A stretch of DNA of 29,409 nucleotides. It comes from a virus. The stretch lies in the IMG/VR virus record IMGVR_UViG_3300009785_000059, positions 1 to 29,409 of that record, one strand, 5' to 3'. Below are positions 17,343-25,622 of this stretch, piece after piece; position 1 is the stretch's first letter, and every line of letters starts with the position of its first letter. Made by a program: the position numbers and the translations under genes. The notes under the pieces were generated by a model. It saw nothing but the letters and a program-made list of their open reading frames with translations, was not told where the DNA came from and searched no databases.

Positions 17343-19340
17343 TTAATATCCAGAACTTGATGATGAAGAACTTGATGAAGAACTTGATGAAGAACTTGAT
17401 GATGCTGTTGATACTGTAGTTGTAGGATTAGATGATGGGTTCGTTACTGTTGTTGTAGTTATTCCAGTATTAGTTGTTGTGGTAGAATAACCAACTCCAG
17501 TTGAAGTCGTTAAATCACCATTTGCCCGTATAGTTGTATTTAATATATCAATTTCAAGAATTTGATTTCTTACTGGACTTATATCATAAGAGTTTGGTAT
17601 TGCCATTATACGAATTCGTCTTGAGAATTTATTATTAACACCAGCTACTCCAGTTATAATAATTTTATTAATATTAATCAAACCATTTATATAATCAACT
17701 ACACCAACTGTGTTATTAATATATGTTTTTGTATTAGAGGATATATAATAAAGTCTAAGATTACCAAAACCATCATCATCAAAAAAATATTCAATGGTTG
17801 TTACATTATTTAAATAAAATCCAGTAGATGTAATAATACCACCAGCAGATGCATTGTGTCCAGAATGTGGATTATAAAATGTATTATTAAAATTTATTTT
17901 ATAATCCGTTAAAGTTGATAATGAGGGTGTGATATATTTCGCCAATGTAACAGTTGCAACACTATTTAATATTGAATTATCTGTATTATCAATTAATCCC
18001 AATAATCTTGAGTGTCTAAATGGTGCATTAAATGTTTCTAAAAATGAATTAGAATATTTTGAAACTGTGTTATAAACTTTTGTTGATATTTCGTCATTAG
18101 TAGAATTTGTTATATTAGTATTAAATATTATATTAATATCAAGTATAAGACTTGTGATTTCTGCATCAACAATTACTGGAATTATAGATACAACCTTATA
18201 AGGAGTAAGTGCGGCTACTAAATTTGATTTTTGTAGAGAAGTTAAATTAACTCCAGTTGAAGATTTGATTGAAATAAAAACTTTACCATACTCTGGTGTC
18301 GAACTTACTCCAGTTGCCGGATCATAACTTCCATCTTCTCCACCCCAAACTGAAATAGCTTGTGTGTTCCTATATAATTTTCTTACAAACACTTCATAAT
18401 CTTTTGTTGTAACTGCACGACCTTGAGATGCATAATCAAGTGGAGCATTTAATTTTATTGACTGAATACTTTCTGCTTCAGCACCACCAACTGCAGCTGA
18501 CACAGTTGTAACAGTAATATTAGTAACACCATCTATTGAAGATGGTGAGGAAAAATTATTTGCTCCGTTTGATTCACCTTTATTTGTAACAACATATTCT
18601 AATTGAATTATGTTTCCATCAGAAACACTTTTACTTATAATTCCATCTCCAAAGTATACTTCAAATTTTCCAGCACTAATCTCTTGTATAAAATAAACAT
18701 TAGAATTTCGAGTTACTTGAGTTATGTCTGTTGCTTGTTGAAAAAATCTAGTTGTTGCATCTGTTGTGGAATTTTGAACTTTAACAGTAAGAGTAGATGT
18801 ATCTGCTCGTGGATCAGTAAGTATAAATTTCTGATCTATATCAGAAGTATCTACAATATATTTTGAAGTTATGTAAGTTCCCTCAAAAACAACAACATTA
18901 TTAAAAGTAATATTACCTCCACTATTAACAGAGGTAGTATCTCGTACAGTTACAAACCGATAATTTGTTCCGTCAATAGTTGTTGAAAAAGAAGTACCAG
19001 CTGGCATTGTTTTATAATTTGCATCTGTTGATAATATGACATTTATTAATGCTCTTGGAGCTCTTGGAGAACTAACGTCATATCCTAAAGTTTTTGCATG
19101 AGATACCACACTAGAACGCAAGCTCGCACTATCTAAGAACATTTCATTAGCAACCATGTTAGCATTAAAAGCAAGATAGTGTGTATTATAAGCAAGAGTA
19201 TCTAAAAGAATATTTAAACCAGAACCTTCAAAATCATAATCTTTAAATTGAGATTGTCCTTTAAAAAAAGTTTTTAAATTATTTTTAATATTATCAAAGT
19301 CAAGTTCTGTAACTCTAAGGTTTCTGTTGTTTACGGCCAT
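17343..19340 (-). CDS. 6: Baseplate wedge protein gp6
   Basis: The gp6 family (baseplate J-like) forms the inner iris ring of the T4 baseplate; this protein has 665 residues against 660 in T4. The N-terminus is diagnostic: LRVTELDFDNIKNNLKTFFK, then GSGLNILLDTLAYNTHYLAF and ANMVANEMFLDSASLRSSVV. A conserved central block is KDYEVFVRKLYRNTQAISVW. The C-terminus is unusual: after a Thr/Ser-rich stretch it ends in 17 consecutive serines and Gly-Tyr, encoded by a 12-base tandem repeat. The ATG shares its first base with the last base of the gp25 stop (TAATG). The stop is three bases before the start of the gp7-position gene, consistent with co-translation of wedge subunits that bind each other. 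Confidence 0.93.
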   Translation of the reverse strand: MAVNNRNLRVTELDFDNIKNNLKTFFKGQSQFKDYDFEGSGLNILLDTLAYNTHYLAFNANMVANEMFLDSASLRSSVVSHAKTLGYDVSSPRAPRALINVILSTDANYKTMPAGTSFSTTIDGTNYRFVTVRDTTSVNSGGNITFNNVVVFEGTYITSKYIVDTSDIDQKFILTDPRADTSTLTVKVQNSTTDATTRFFQQATDITQVTRNSNVYFIQEISAGKFEVYFGDGIISKSVSDGNIIQLEYVVTNKGESNGANNFSSPSSIDGVTNITVTTVSAAVGGAEAESIQSIKLNAPLDYASQGRAVTTKDYEVFVRKLYRNTQAISVWGGEDGSYDPATGVSSTPEYGKVFISIKSSTGVNLTSLQKSNLVAALTPYKVVSIIPVIVDAEITSLILDINIIFNTNITNSTNDEISTKVYNTVSKYSNSFLETFNAPFRHSRLLGLIDNTDNSILNSVATVTLAKYITPSLSTLTDYKINFNNTFYNPHSGHNASAGGIITSTGFYLNNVTTIEYFFDDDGFGNLRLYYISSNTKTYINNTVGVVDYINGLININKIIITGVAGVNNKFSRRIRIMAIPNSYDISPVRNQILEIDILNTTIRANGDLTTSTGVGYSTTTTNTGITTTTVTNPSSNPTTTVSTASSSSSSSSSSSSSSSSSGY
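17352..17402 (-). repeat. 12-base tandem repeat encoding the poly-serine end of gp6
   Basis: On the plus strand the unit agaacttgatga is repeated four times, the first copy carrying an extra tga triplet. On the coding strand it gives 17 serine codons in the order AGT-TCT-TCA-TCA. The period is a multiple of three, so copy-number slippage changes only the length of the serine tract. Confidence 0.9.
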
Positions 19341-20563
19341 TATCGTAATCTCTCTAAAAATAAGGTTAGTTCAACTAACTCTGTTGGTGTATTTACAACA
19401 TAAAATTCTATACTAACTTCATATGCGTTTTTGTCTAAGTCTGGTGTAGTACGAACACCAACGAGTCGCACTCTTGGTTCAAAGTTAATAATCACATCTT
19501 CTATTTGTTTAGAAAGAATGACTGCTGTTACTGGAGTCATTAATTCAAATAACATACCTCTAACACCAGATGAAATTTCTGGATGAAAAGGTTTCTCGTA
19601 AGTATTTAGTAGGACAAGATTACGAACAGAACGCTTAACAGATTCTATATCTGTTAATATATTTACATCAGAACTATGAATTTTCTTAGTAAAGAATAAA
19701 TCTAAGTCTGTATATTTTCTACTGCTCCTACCATTATTGTTGTTTGATTGAGCATCAAAGTTTTGTGGGTTAGGTGATACTGCAGCTGTAGCATCTGATA
19801 AAGTAACTGTCTTAGTTGTTTGTTGTGCTGTTGATTGTTTTAATGCTTGTGTTGGTGTTAAAACAATTGCTAAAGGTGGCGGCGGTGCAAAACCAGATAA
19901 TCGGCGATTGAAAGCACTATCGCTAGTTTCACCATTTCCATCAGAATTTGTATCTGCACTATAAGGTGAAGTGGTTGAAGCACTTGAAGCACTGCTAGAC
20001 AATATATAGAATTCTCCATAACTATCGATATTGCCGGATCCACCACTATCGCTAGCTCCACTATCTCCATCTCCCCCTGCTGGCCCATCATCTCCATAAT
20101 TTGGAGTTATTGGAGATTCAGTATATGATCCTCCTTTGGTATAATAATCTTCTCCGCCAAAAAAACCACCATCTCCACCACTATCTCCTGGCCCATCATC
20201 ACTATCGCCTTCATTATAATATGGACTTACTGGGGTTTTAACATATGTGCTTCCACCAGAACCTGTGGTAAAGAAATTTTCATAACTTTCTCCACCATCA
20301 CTATCGCTAGCTCCACCATCTCCATCTCCATCTCCCCCTGCTGGCCCAGGATCAGCTGATGGAGAGCTTGGATCTACACCTGTAGATCCACTATATTGAA
20401 TAGCAATATAATTACTAGAAGATGCAATCACACTTTGGTTAGAACTGACAGATGTTTCTTGTTCTGTTGATTCTTGATCGGATTGGGAAGACTCGGAAAC
20501 ATCATTATACTCAGCTGAGCCGCCATCAGCTGATGGTACTGCATAACCTATTCCTGAACCCAT
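19340..20563 (-). CDS. 25: Baseplate wedge protein gp25 with long Asp/Gly/Ser-rich N-terminal extension
   Basis: gp25 is the small wedge core protein, homologous to TssE of type VI secretion, that nucleates sheath assembly; T4 gp25 has 132 residues. Here the family domain occupies only residues ~283-407: YTDLDLFFTKK, then VKRSVRNLVLLNTYEKPFHP, and the characteristic Glu-Pro-Arg (EPR) motif at 362-364 (INFEPRVRLVGV). The preceding ~280 residues are low complexity: an acidic Ser/Glu/Gln stretch, then three degenerate copies of a block GPAGGDGDxGASDSGG linked by Tyr-rich spacers (SPYYNEGD, TPNYGDDG), then a Pro/Thr/Gln linker. The start overlaps the stop of the acyltransferase gene (TAATG) with a ribosome site AAGGTGAT, which supports the extension being translated. 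The extension is probably disordered or surface-exposed. It resembles RTX Gly/Asp-rich sequence in composition but not in strict nonapeptide register. Confidence 0.88.
   Translation of the reverse strand: MGSGIGYAVPSADGGSAEYNDVSESSQSDQESTEQETSVSSNQSVIASSSNYIAIQYSGSTGVDPSSPSADPGPAGGDGDGDGGASDSDGGESYENFFTTGSGGSTYVKTPVSPYYNEGDSDDGPGDSGGDGGFFGGEDYYTKGGSYTESPITPNYGDDGPAGGDGDSGASDSGGSGNIDSYGEFYILSSSASSASTTSPYSADTNSDGNGETSDSAFNRRLSGFAPPPPLAIVLTPTQALKQSTAQQTTKTVTLSDATAAVSPNPQNFDAQSNNNNGRSSRKYTDLDLFFTKKIHSSDVNILTDIESVKRSVRNLVLLNTYEKPFHPEISSGVRGMLFELMTPVTAVILSKQIEDVIINFEPRVRLVGVRTTPDLDKNAYEVSIEFYVVNTPTELVELTLFLERLR
20041..20348 (-). repeat. Imperfect direct repeats in the gp25 N-terminal extension
   Basis: The segment at 20041-20087 recurs at 20293-20348 with long identical cores (actatcgctagctccac, and a 24-base core ending ctgctggccca). 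A more diverged third copy lies around 20181-20230. They encode the GPAGGDGD-type blocks, and an extra ccatct triplet pair separates the two best copies, pointing to duplication and slippage. Confidence 0.75.
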
Positions 20564-21051
20564 TACAAAATCACCTTTTTAAATAAGTTGTTTTTAGTTC
20601 TTCTGCCTCTAAGAACTGTACCTTTACCATAAAGATTAGTCAAATATTGCTTACCATCACTTAGTAAAGTTTTTGAATTATTAAAGGGCATTACCATATC
20701 TACAATCCATAGATTATTACCACCAGAAAAATCATGTCTATTTACCATTTTGTTACCTTTTTCATATTCTTCTGTAGCTTCATCACTCAACCAAGCCCAA
20801 GTCATAAACCCATCTGGGTGAGATTTCCCTTCCCAAATACGAAATTGTTGACATGCTATTGGTGGGATAATTAATTCAAATAAATCATTAACTCTATAAA
20901 TATTGTGATGATCAGAATGACCCATTAACCAAACTATTTTACCCAAAGCATCACTATTAGAACGATTCTCATCACGAATATTTACTAGTCCTATATGTTC
21001 TCTAATATTTTTAGTAATATTATTCTGTGATTGAGTATAGTGTTGTACCAT
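20563..21051 (-). CDS. HlyC-like (TACY family) protein lysine acyltransferase
   Basis: Toxin-activating acyltransferases such as E. coli HlyC (170 residues) transfer a fatty acyl group from acyl carrier protein to internal lysines of RTX toxins. This 162-residue protein aligns without large gaps: LGKIVWLMGHSDHHNIY (36-52) to the HlyC block around Ser20/His23, giving Ser46 and His49; FELIIPPIACQQFRIW (58-73); GFMTWAWLSDEATEEY (81-96) to the SWANLS block; and NLWIVDMVMPFNN (113-125), where Asp118 matches the catalytic Asp92. All known key residues are therefore present. The N-terminus is ~25 residues longer than HlyC. It has its own late promoter and GGAG ribosome site, and its stop overlaps the gp25 start. 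No RTX toxin or type I secretion genes are in the window, so the substrate is presumably a virion or host protein; this is inference. Confidence 0.82.
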   Translation of the reverse strand: MVQHYTQSQNNITKNIREHIGLVNIRDENRSNSDALGKIVWLMGHSDHHNIYRVNDLFELIIPPIACQQFRIWEGKSHPDGFMTWAWLSDEATEEYEKGNKMVNRHDFSGGNNLWIVDMVMPFNNSKTLLSDGKQYLTNLYGKGTVLRGRRTKNNLFKKVIL

Positions 21052-21076
21052 GTTAATGGACTCCTAATTTATCTTT

Positions 21077-21084
21077 TATTTATA
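21077..21084 (-). promoter_or_regulatory. T4-type late promoter upstream of the acyltransferase gene
   Basis: An exact TATAAATA on the minus strand lies 25 bases upstream of the acyltransferase ATG and just behind the stop of the 590-codon gene. It would place the acyltransferase, gp25, gp6 and the gp7-position gene under one late promoter. Confidence 0.75.
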
Positions 21085-21088
21085 ACGA

Positions 21089-22861
21089 TTAACCCTTAAC
21101 TGATGGGTCTATTTTTTCTAAATAATTATATACAATTATAACAATATTAATATTATTTGGATTACCACCTTCAGTACTTTTTGGAATTAAACTTAAATTC
21201 TTTGGGGGTACTAAAGCAGGAATAATATTATTAACACCACTTCCTTTTAATTGACCTTCTTGAAAAATAAATTGATTATAATCTTTACCATTTGAAAGAT
21301 ATTCTCTAGCATTTATTTCAACTATAGAAGTTGGTATGTGTTTTAAATTTAAATCATTCCCTTTTTCAATTAATTTAAATCCTTCAATATCTATGTCTAC
21401 ACTAGATGGTAATGAAGAAGTATAAAATTCCTCTGTGATTTCAACTGTCCTACTAGTTCCTATATCAGCTGATATATAGTTTGAGTCAGTAGTATCAAGA
21501 ATGTTGTATCTGACTGCAATATATAATGGTTTGCCTATTGGTAACTTTAAATTAGTTGATCCAGCGTTGGGCCCAAAATCTAAAGTTTTACCTTTAAGAA
21601 CACTTGGAGAGTTTACAATTGCAAGATTATTCGGATTGAGTGGATTTGTTTTTTCCATTTTTGCTACTAAACCATCTCCACTTCCTATACCAGAACCAGC
21701 AGATTTTAATGTCCATTGAGCCCACATAATTTTTTTTATTTCAACTGGTTCATGTTTTAAAGGTAATATGTAAAATTCCCAATCTGAATTTCCATCAAGT
21801 GAAATTAAGCTTGGGCCCTTTCCCTTCTTGAATTTATCAGCAAGTCCACTCTTATACCTATCAAATTCTGATGCACTCCAAAAAACTTCTAACACACTTT
21901 TATATTTTCCAGCAATACCATCAGCAGATTTAGTTGATCTAACCTTTTCGCCATTTTCATTTGTAGTGACTGCATCTTTTGATGTAGTTGCTTTAATTGT
22001 CTTTCCAGTTGGTGTAAATATAGGTGTACTTTTAGTAGTAGAAGTAAATGAGTTTCCAGATTTTACAGCTTCAACTTTTGATTTAAGTTCTGTCTTTTTA
22101 GTTTCTACACTCAAATTTCTTATAACAATAGAAACTTCTTCTGTCTCTGCTGGAGCAGCTGCTTGTTTTGCAGCAATAGGTTTTTCTTTTATAAGTGATA
22201 TTATATATTTTACTTTTAGTTCAGTATAACTAACTAAATTATTATCATTATCTATTTGTGTTGTTGTCAATGTTTTGCCAGATTGTTTGTAAGTTACATT
22301 TCCAAAAAAACTTGTACCAGCCCTCTTGCCTTGTAGTGATATAATTTCTTTTGGAGTTTCAGATATTGTAATTGAAGTGCCAGAACCTCTTTCTTCTTTT
22401 TCTTCTGTGGTTACACCAGTTCCACTATTACCAGCTGGTATTTCTAAATTGGGAACAAGGTCGCAAAGATTTCCACCACCACCTAGTTTTGTTGTTGCAT
22501 CTGTAATAAGTTTATCTATAGATAGTCCTTTTTCTGTAAGCACATCACCAAAGTCTTTTTCAATTTCTGCAAGTTTAGAAGTAAATTCTGCAAAACCTTG
22601 TGCAGTTGTTTTATCCACATTATTAATAAGATTTGTTATTTCTGATTGAAAATTAACTGCTGGTAGTTTGGGAATATCTATTGCAAGTCCATCAAGTCCT
22701 GCTTTAACTTCATTCAATTTATTATTAAATGCAGCTGCAGCTTCTGATGCAACTGAATCTATTTTTAAATCAATTTCATTTATTAAATTTTCTATCTTAG
22801 ATGAGGCATTATTAAGTGCTTCACTTGCACCACAAAGATTTGGGGTTTTAAAATCTGCCAT
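21089..22861 (-). CDS. Structural protein of unknown function with helical N-terminus
   Basis: This is a 590-residue protein. The first ~130 residues are strongly helical and Ala/Leu/Lys/Glu-rich (EALNNASSKIENLINEIDLK and similar), suggesting a coiled coil. Two short Cys motifs, NLCGA (8-12) and NLCDLVPNL, flank this part. A Lys/Thr-rich linker occupies about 230-330. The C-terminal half looks globular and beta-rich (SDWEFYILPLKHEPVEIKKI, KPLYIAVRYNILDTTDSNYI, NNINIVIIVYNYLEKIDPSV). It has no signal peptide, membrane segment or enzyme motif I recognise. From memory, proteins starting similarly sit between gp5 and gp25 in marine myoviruses and are called structural. Position between spike and wedge genes suggests a hub or spike accessory. 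It is the most Lys-rich neighbour of the acyltransferase, so it is one candidate substrate, but nothing in the sequence proves that. Confidence 0.75.
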   Translation of the reverse strand: MADFKTPNLCGASEALNNASSKIENLINEIDLKIDSVASEAAAAFNNKLNEVKAGLDGLAIDIPKLPAVNFQSEITNLINNVDKTTAQGFAEFTSKLAEIEKDFGDVLTEKGLSIDKLITDATTKLGGGGNLCDLVPNLEIPAGNSGTGVTTEEKEERGSGTSITISETPKEIISLQGKRAGTSFFGNVTYKQSGKTLTTTQIDNDNNLVSYTELKVKYIISLIKEKPIAAKQAAAPAETEEVSIVIRNLSVETKKTELKSKVEAVKSGNSFTSTTKSTPIFTPTGKTIKATTSKDAVTTNENGEKVRSTKSADGIAGKYKSVLEVFWSASEFDRYKSGLADKFKKGKGPSLISLDGNSDWEFYILPLKHEPVEIKKIMWAQWTLKSAGSGIGSGDGLVAKMEKTNPLNPNNLAIVNSPSVLKGKTLDFGPNAGSTNLKLPIGKPLYIAVRYNILDTTDSNYISADIGTSRTVEITEEFYTSSLPSSVDIDIEGFKLIEKGNDLNLKHIPTSIVEINAREYLSNGKDYNQFIFQEGQLKGSGVNNIIPALVPPKNLSLIPKSTEGGNPNNINIVIIVYNYLEKIDPSVKG

Positions 22862-22915
22862 TATTTATTCTCCAATTATATTAAAAATTAATTTAGTTAA
22901 AGTTATTTGTTTATT

Positions 22916-25621
22916 CTATATACCAAAAAGATCAACACGAGGCTCTGCATATGCAGAGTTTTGTTGCTGACGAATTGCAATTAACACATTTCTACCATCT
23001 ATTGCAAGATTACTGCCAAACTTTTCTAATCTACCACTTCCAATTGAAGTTCTATTTTCTATATTTTCAACTAGTTCTCCAGTAGTTGCATCATAAACAT
23101 ATACAATACCTTTATTATATACAGTACGAGGTTCTTTTGATCTAGAAAGTAATTCTTCTTCTGTATCATATATTCCAACAATAGACGCTCTAAAATCAAT
23201 ACCATATTCATCAGGAGCGCTAACGATAATATATTTACCAGATATTGCAACTTTAAATCCAAAGAGCGCATTACGACTATCGTTAGGATTTGTTAATGTA
23301 TGAAGTAGATTTCCAGTAATAGTGTCATAAACAAATACCTTACCAGAACCATTTCCGTAACGCCAGTCGGTTGAGTTCACGAGTGCCTGCCTAGAAGTCT
23401 TGTCAAAGACTTTCATTGCACGATAATCACCAACAACAAAATAATCATTTGAAATTGCTAATGCGTAACCATATTCACCATTTTCATGTTGTTCATCTTG
23501 GTTTATTGTATGCAATAGTTCGGTATCTGTCCAATCACCAGTTGTAGTTTTGTATATCTGTACATAATAACCTGTTTGTCTATTATTGCCCAGACTATTA
23601 TTTGGGTTTGGAATCCTTAATCTAGTAATAATATAATTACTAGACATTTCAGCGGATATGAATCCACCTAATACTGATTCTGGTGGAGTTATTGTATGTA
23701 CTAATGCTCCGCCTAGAGTAGAAAGTGAATCTGTAAATTGTTGATTTAAAATATAAGATAAATCTTCTGTAGTTTCTGCATAACCTAGAGTCGAAATTGT
23801 AACTGGTGGAACTGTCCAAGTTGTAGTGGCGCCACTGGCATTCTCACCTATAATGCCTATTTCAGCATTATCTGCATATTCCACTCCGTTTACAATAATA
23901 GTATTTCCTGTTTTATTAACTGCAACTGCTGTTGATGACGTTGTTGTTTGATTTTCAAATACACCTGATACATAAGTAGCAGCAGTATTTGTGCCTAGTG
24001 GTGTCGCATGTTGGTTTTGTAAAAGAAATATGCCAGTAAAAGTTATTGTTGTGCCAGGATTTGATGTAAATACACTAGAAGTGGTAAAATTTGTCACCAT
24101 AGTTGGTACACCACTTGTACTTACATTAGTGGCTCCAGCATTTACAAGATTTGTGTCTATAGCGTCATATAATCCACTATAAGGAAGAGGCACATCTGAT
24201 CGAGGAAGGTTTAAACCAATATTTGTACCAGATTGCGATAACTTAAATACAACAACAGGCTCGACATTGTTACCAGTCTGTGTAAGCCTAAAATTCGTTC
24301 CTGTCTGAACTGAACTTGTAACTGAATTAGATGTTACTGTAACTTCAATTCCATCTCCTGGCAATCCTGGCACTACATTAGAATAGATTCCTGCATAAAT
24401 TTGACTATCGCTACTATTTCGAGGTATAGAATTTGTAATTGTTATAATTTGGGATGGTTCTGTTATTAAAAATTTACCATCTTCACTAACAATTTTAAAA
24501 TTCTCTGTAGAAGCTTTCATAATATGTATTAAATCGCCTTGATAACTAGTGGCATTTAGTCCAAATCCGTTAGTAGTGGCAATAAAATAGTTACCAGATA
24601 TTGAAAGATTTTTTCCAAAATTTTTGCTAATAGTTGGGTTTGGATTTTGTATTGTGTGGACTAATTTTCCAGTAGTAACATTATAGGAATATACTCTACC
24701 GACATCTGCACCAGCAGAAGTCTCCATTCTATAAGCATAAGTTATCTTTACTGCTGTAAAGTCTTGACCCTTCTGATTAAATTGTGGAACAGAGGAGGCC
24801 CCGCCGGGCCAACTATTTACTGATGGGCTGAATAAAATTTTTAGGATTTCAAATCCACCCCAATAGGAATTGAAGTAGTCTTGTCTGTAATAATAGTCTT
24901 CTCCAAAATTAAGATCAAACCAATCACCACTTGCACCATTTCTACCTTGAACTGATTGAATTACGGCTGGTCTTTGAGATTGAATAACACCATCATCAGT
25001 AACATAGGATGTCAGGGGGAAGCCCACAACACGAACACCTTGCCCATTAATCATCCATTGTTGTTTTCTCATATTAGTTAAAGGGCCCCTGTATTCTTCG
25101 TATTCTTCTTCAGTATAATAAAATTTTAATGTAGTCAATCTTTCCATAACAAGATCATTACGATTATAATTGACAAACCAATTTGAATCTTCAAAACTCT
25201 CAGCAATTATACCTACTACTGATTCACCATATTGTGGAATGCCGTGTGGAGAAATATCTTCAGCTGGAGCTCCGACAATAGCATTATTGCCAAATATTCC
25301 AACTGATAAACCGAAATCATCTCTCATAGCAGGTGTTAAGATTGTCAACGCCTCTTCTTCAATGAGTCTGGGAGGTAGTCCACTTCTTGTATTTTCTACA
25401 TGCATAAAGAACGAGTTTCCATCAGCAAGATTATAATCGTTTGGATTTTGTATTGTGTGGACTAATTTTCCAGTAGTAACATTATAGATATATACAGTAT
25501 CAGGTATAATGCTATCATAATTAAGAACTCCAGCATTAGCACCAATAATAACATAGTTACCAGAAATTTTTATAGATGAAGGATATCCAGTTAATTTTTC
25601 GCTTGTTCTTGGGTGTGACAT
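22916..25621 (-). CDS. FG-GAP-like beta-propeller virion protein
   Basis: I place the start at the ATG at 25621, one base after the PAAR stop, giving 901 residues; the frame is open further upstream but there it only overlaps the PAAR gene. The protein is a series of blades with the pattern 'hydrophobic I-S-G-N-Y-hh-h-G-A ... V-Y-h-Y-x-x-T-T-G-x-L-h-H-T-I'. Clear examples are SIKISGNYVIIGANAG, FGNNAIVGAPAED, NLSISGNYFIATTN, ALAISNDYFVVGD, KVAISGKYIIVSAPDEYG and NLAIDGRNVLIAIR, with VYIYNVTTGKLVHTIQNPN between them. This is an integrin-like FG-GAP or kelch-like propeller of about six or seven blades. A ~300-residue region (about 380-680), starting near FKIVSEDGKFLITE, interrupts the blades and resembles inserts in the gp7-position protein. 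T4 has no counterpart. A carbohydrate-binding or adhesin role next to the spike tip is plausible but unproven. Confidence 0.8.
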   Translation of the reverse strand: MSHPRTSEKLTGYPSSIKISGNYVIIGANAGVLNYDSIIPDTVYIYNVTTGKLVHTIQNPNDYNLADGNSFFMHVENTRSGLPPRLIEEEALTILTPAMRDDFGLSVGIFGNNAIVGAPAEDISPHGIPQYGESVVGIIAESFEDSNWFVNYNRNDLVMERLTTLKFYYTEEEYEEYRGPLTNMRKQQWMINGQGVRVVGFPLTSYVTDDGVIQSQRPAVIQSVQGRNGASGDWFDLNFGEDYYYRQDYFNSYWGGFEILKILFSPSVNSWPGGASSVPQFNQKGQDFTAVKITYAYRMETSAGADVGRVYSYNVTTGKLVHTIQNPNPTISKNFGKNLSISGNYFIATTNGFGLNATSYQGDLIHIMKASTENFKIVSEDGKFLITEPSQIITITNSIPRNSSDSQIYAGIYSNVVPGLPGDGIEVTVTSNSVTSSVQTGTNFRLTQTGNNVEPVVVFKLSQSGTNIGLNLPRSDVPLPYSGLYDAIDTNLVNAGATNVSTSGVPTMVTNFTTSSVFTSNPGTTITFTGIFLLQNQHATPLGTNTAATYVSGVFENQTTTSSTAVAVNKTGNTIIVNGVEYADNAEIGIIGENASGATTTWTVPPVTISTLGYAETTEDLSYILNQQFTDSLSTLGGALVHTITPPESVLGGFISAEMSSNYIITRLRIPNPNNSLGNNRQTGYYVQIYKTTTGDWTDTELLHTINQDEQHENGEYGYALAISNDYFVVGDYRAMKVFDKTSRQALVNSTDWRYGNGSGKVFVYDTITGNLLHTLTNPNDSRNALFGFKVAISGKYIIVSAPDEYGIDFRASIVGIYDTEEELLSRSKEPRTVYNKGIVYVYDATTGELVENIENRTSIGSGRLEKFGSNLAIDGRNVLIAIRQQQNSAYAEPRVDLFGI
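24638..24686 (-). repeat. 49-base perfect direct repeat, copy 1
   Basis: This segment is identical base for base to 25439-25487 and encodes the blade segment YNVTTGKLVHTIQNPN of the beta-propeller gene. Flanking bases diverge at once on both sides. Confidence 0.93.
25439..25487 (-). repeat. 49-base perfect direct repeat, copy 2
   Basis: This is the second copy of the repeat at 24638-24686, about 800 bases away in the same gene and the same reading frame. Complete identity, including third codon positions, implies a recent duplication or gene conversion. Confidence 0.93.
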
Positions 25622-25622
25622 A

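Noticed and set aside
20563-21051. Identification of this gene as baseplate wedge gp53
   Set aside because: Position next to gp5/gp25 suggested gp53, but the sequence matches HlyC-type acyltransferases with all key residues; no gp53-like sequence was recognised in the window.
21828-22229. Plus-strand open frame of 133 codons
   Set aside because: It lies opposite the 590-codon structural gene, has no ribosome site and no recognisable features; all plus-strand frames in the window are mirror shadows of minus-strand genes.
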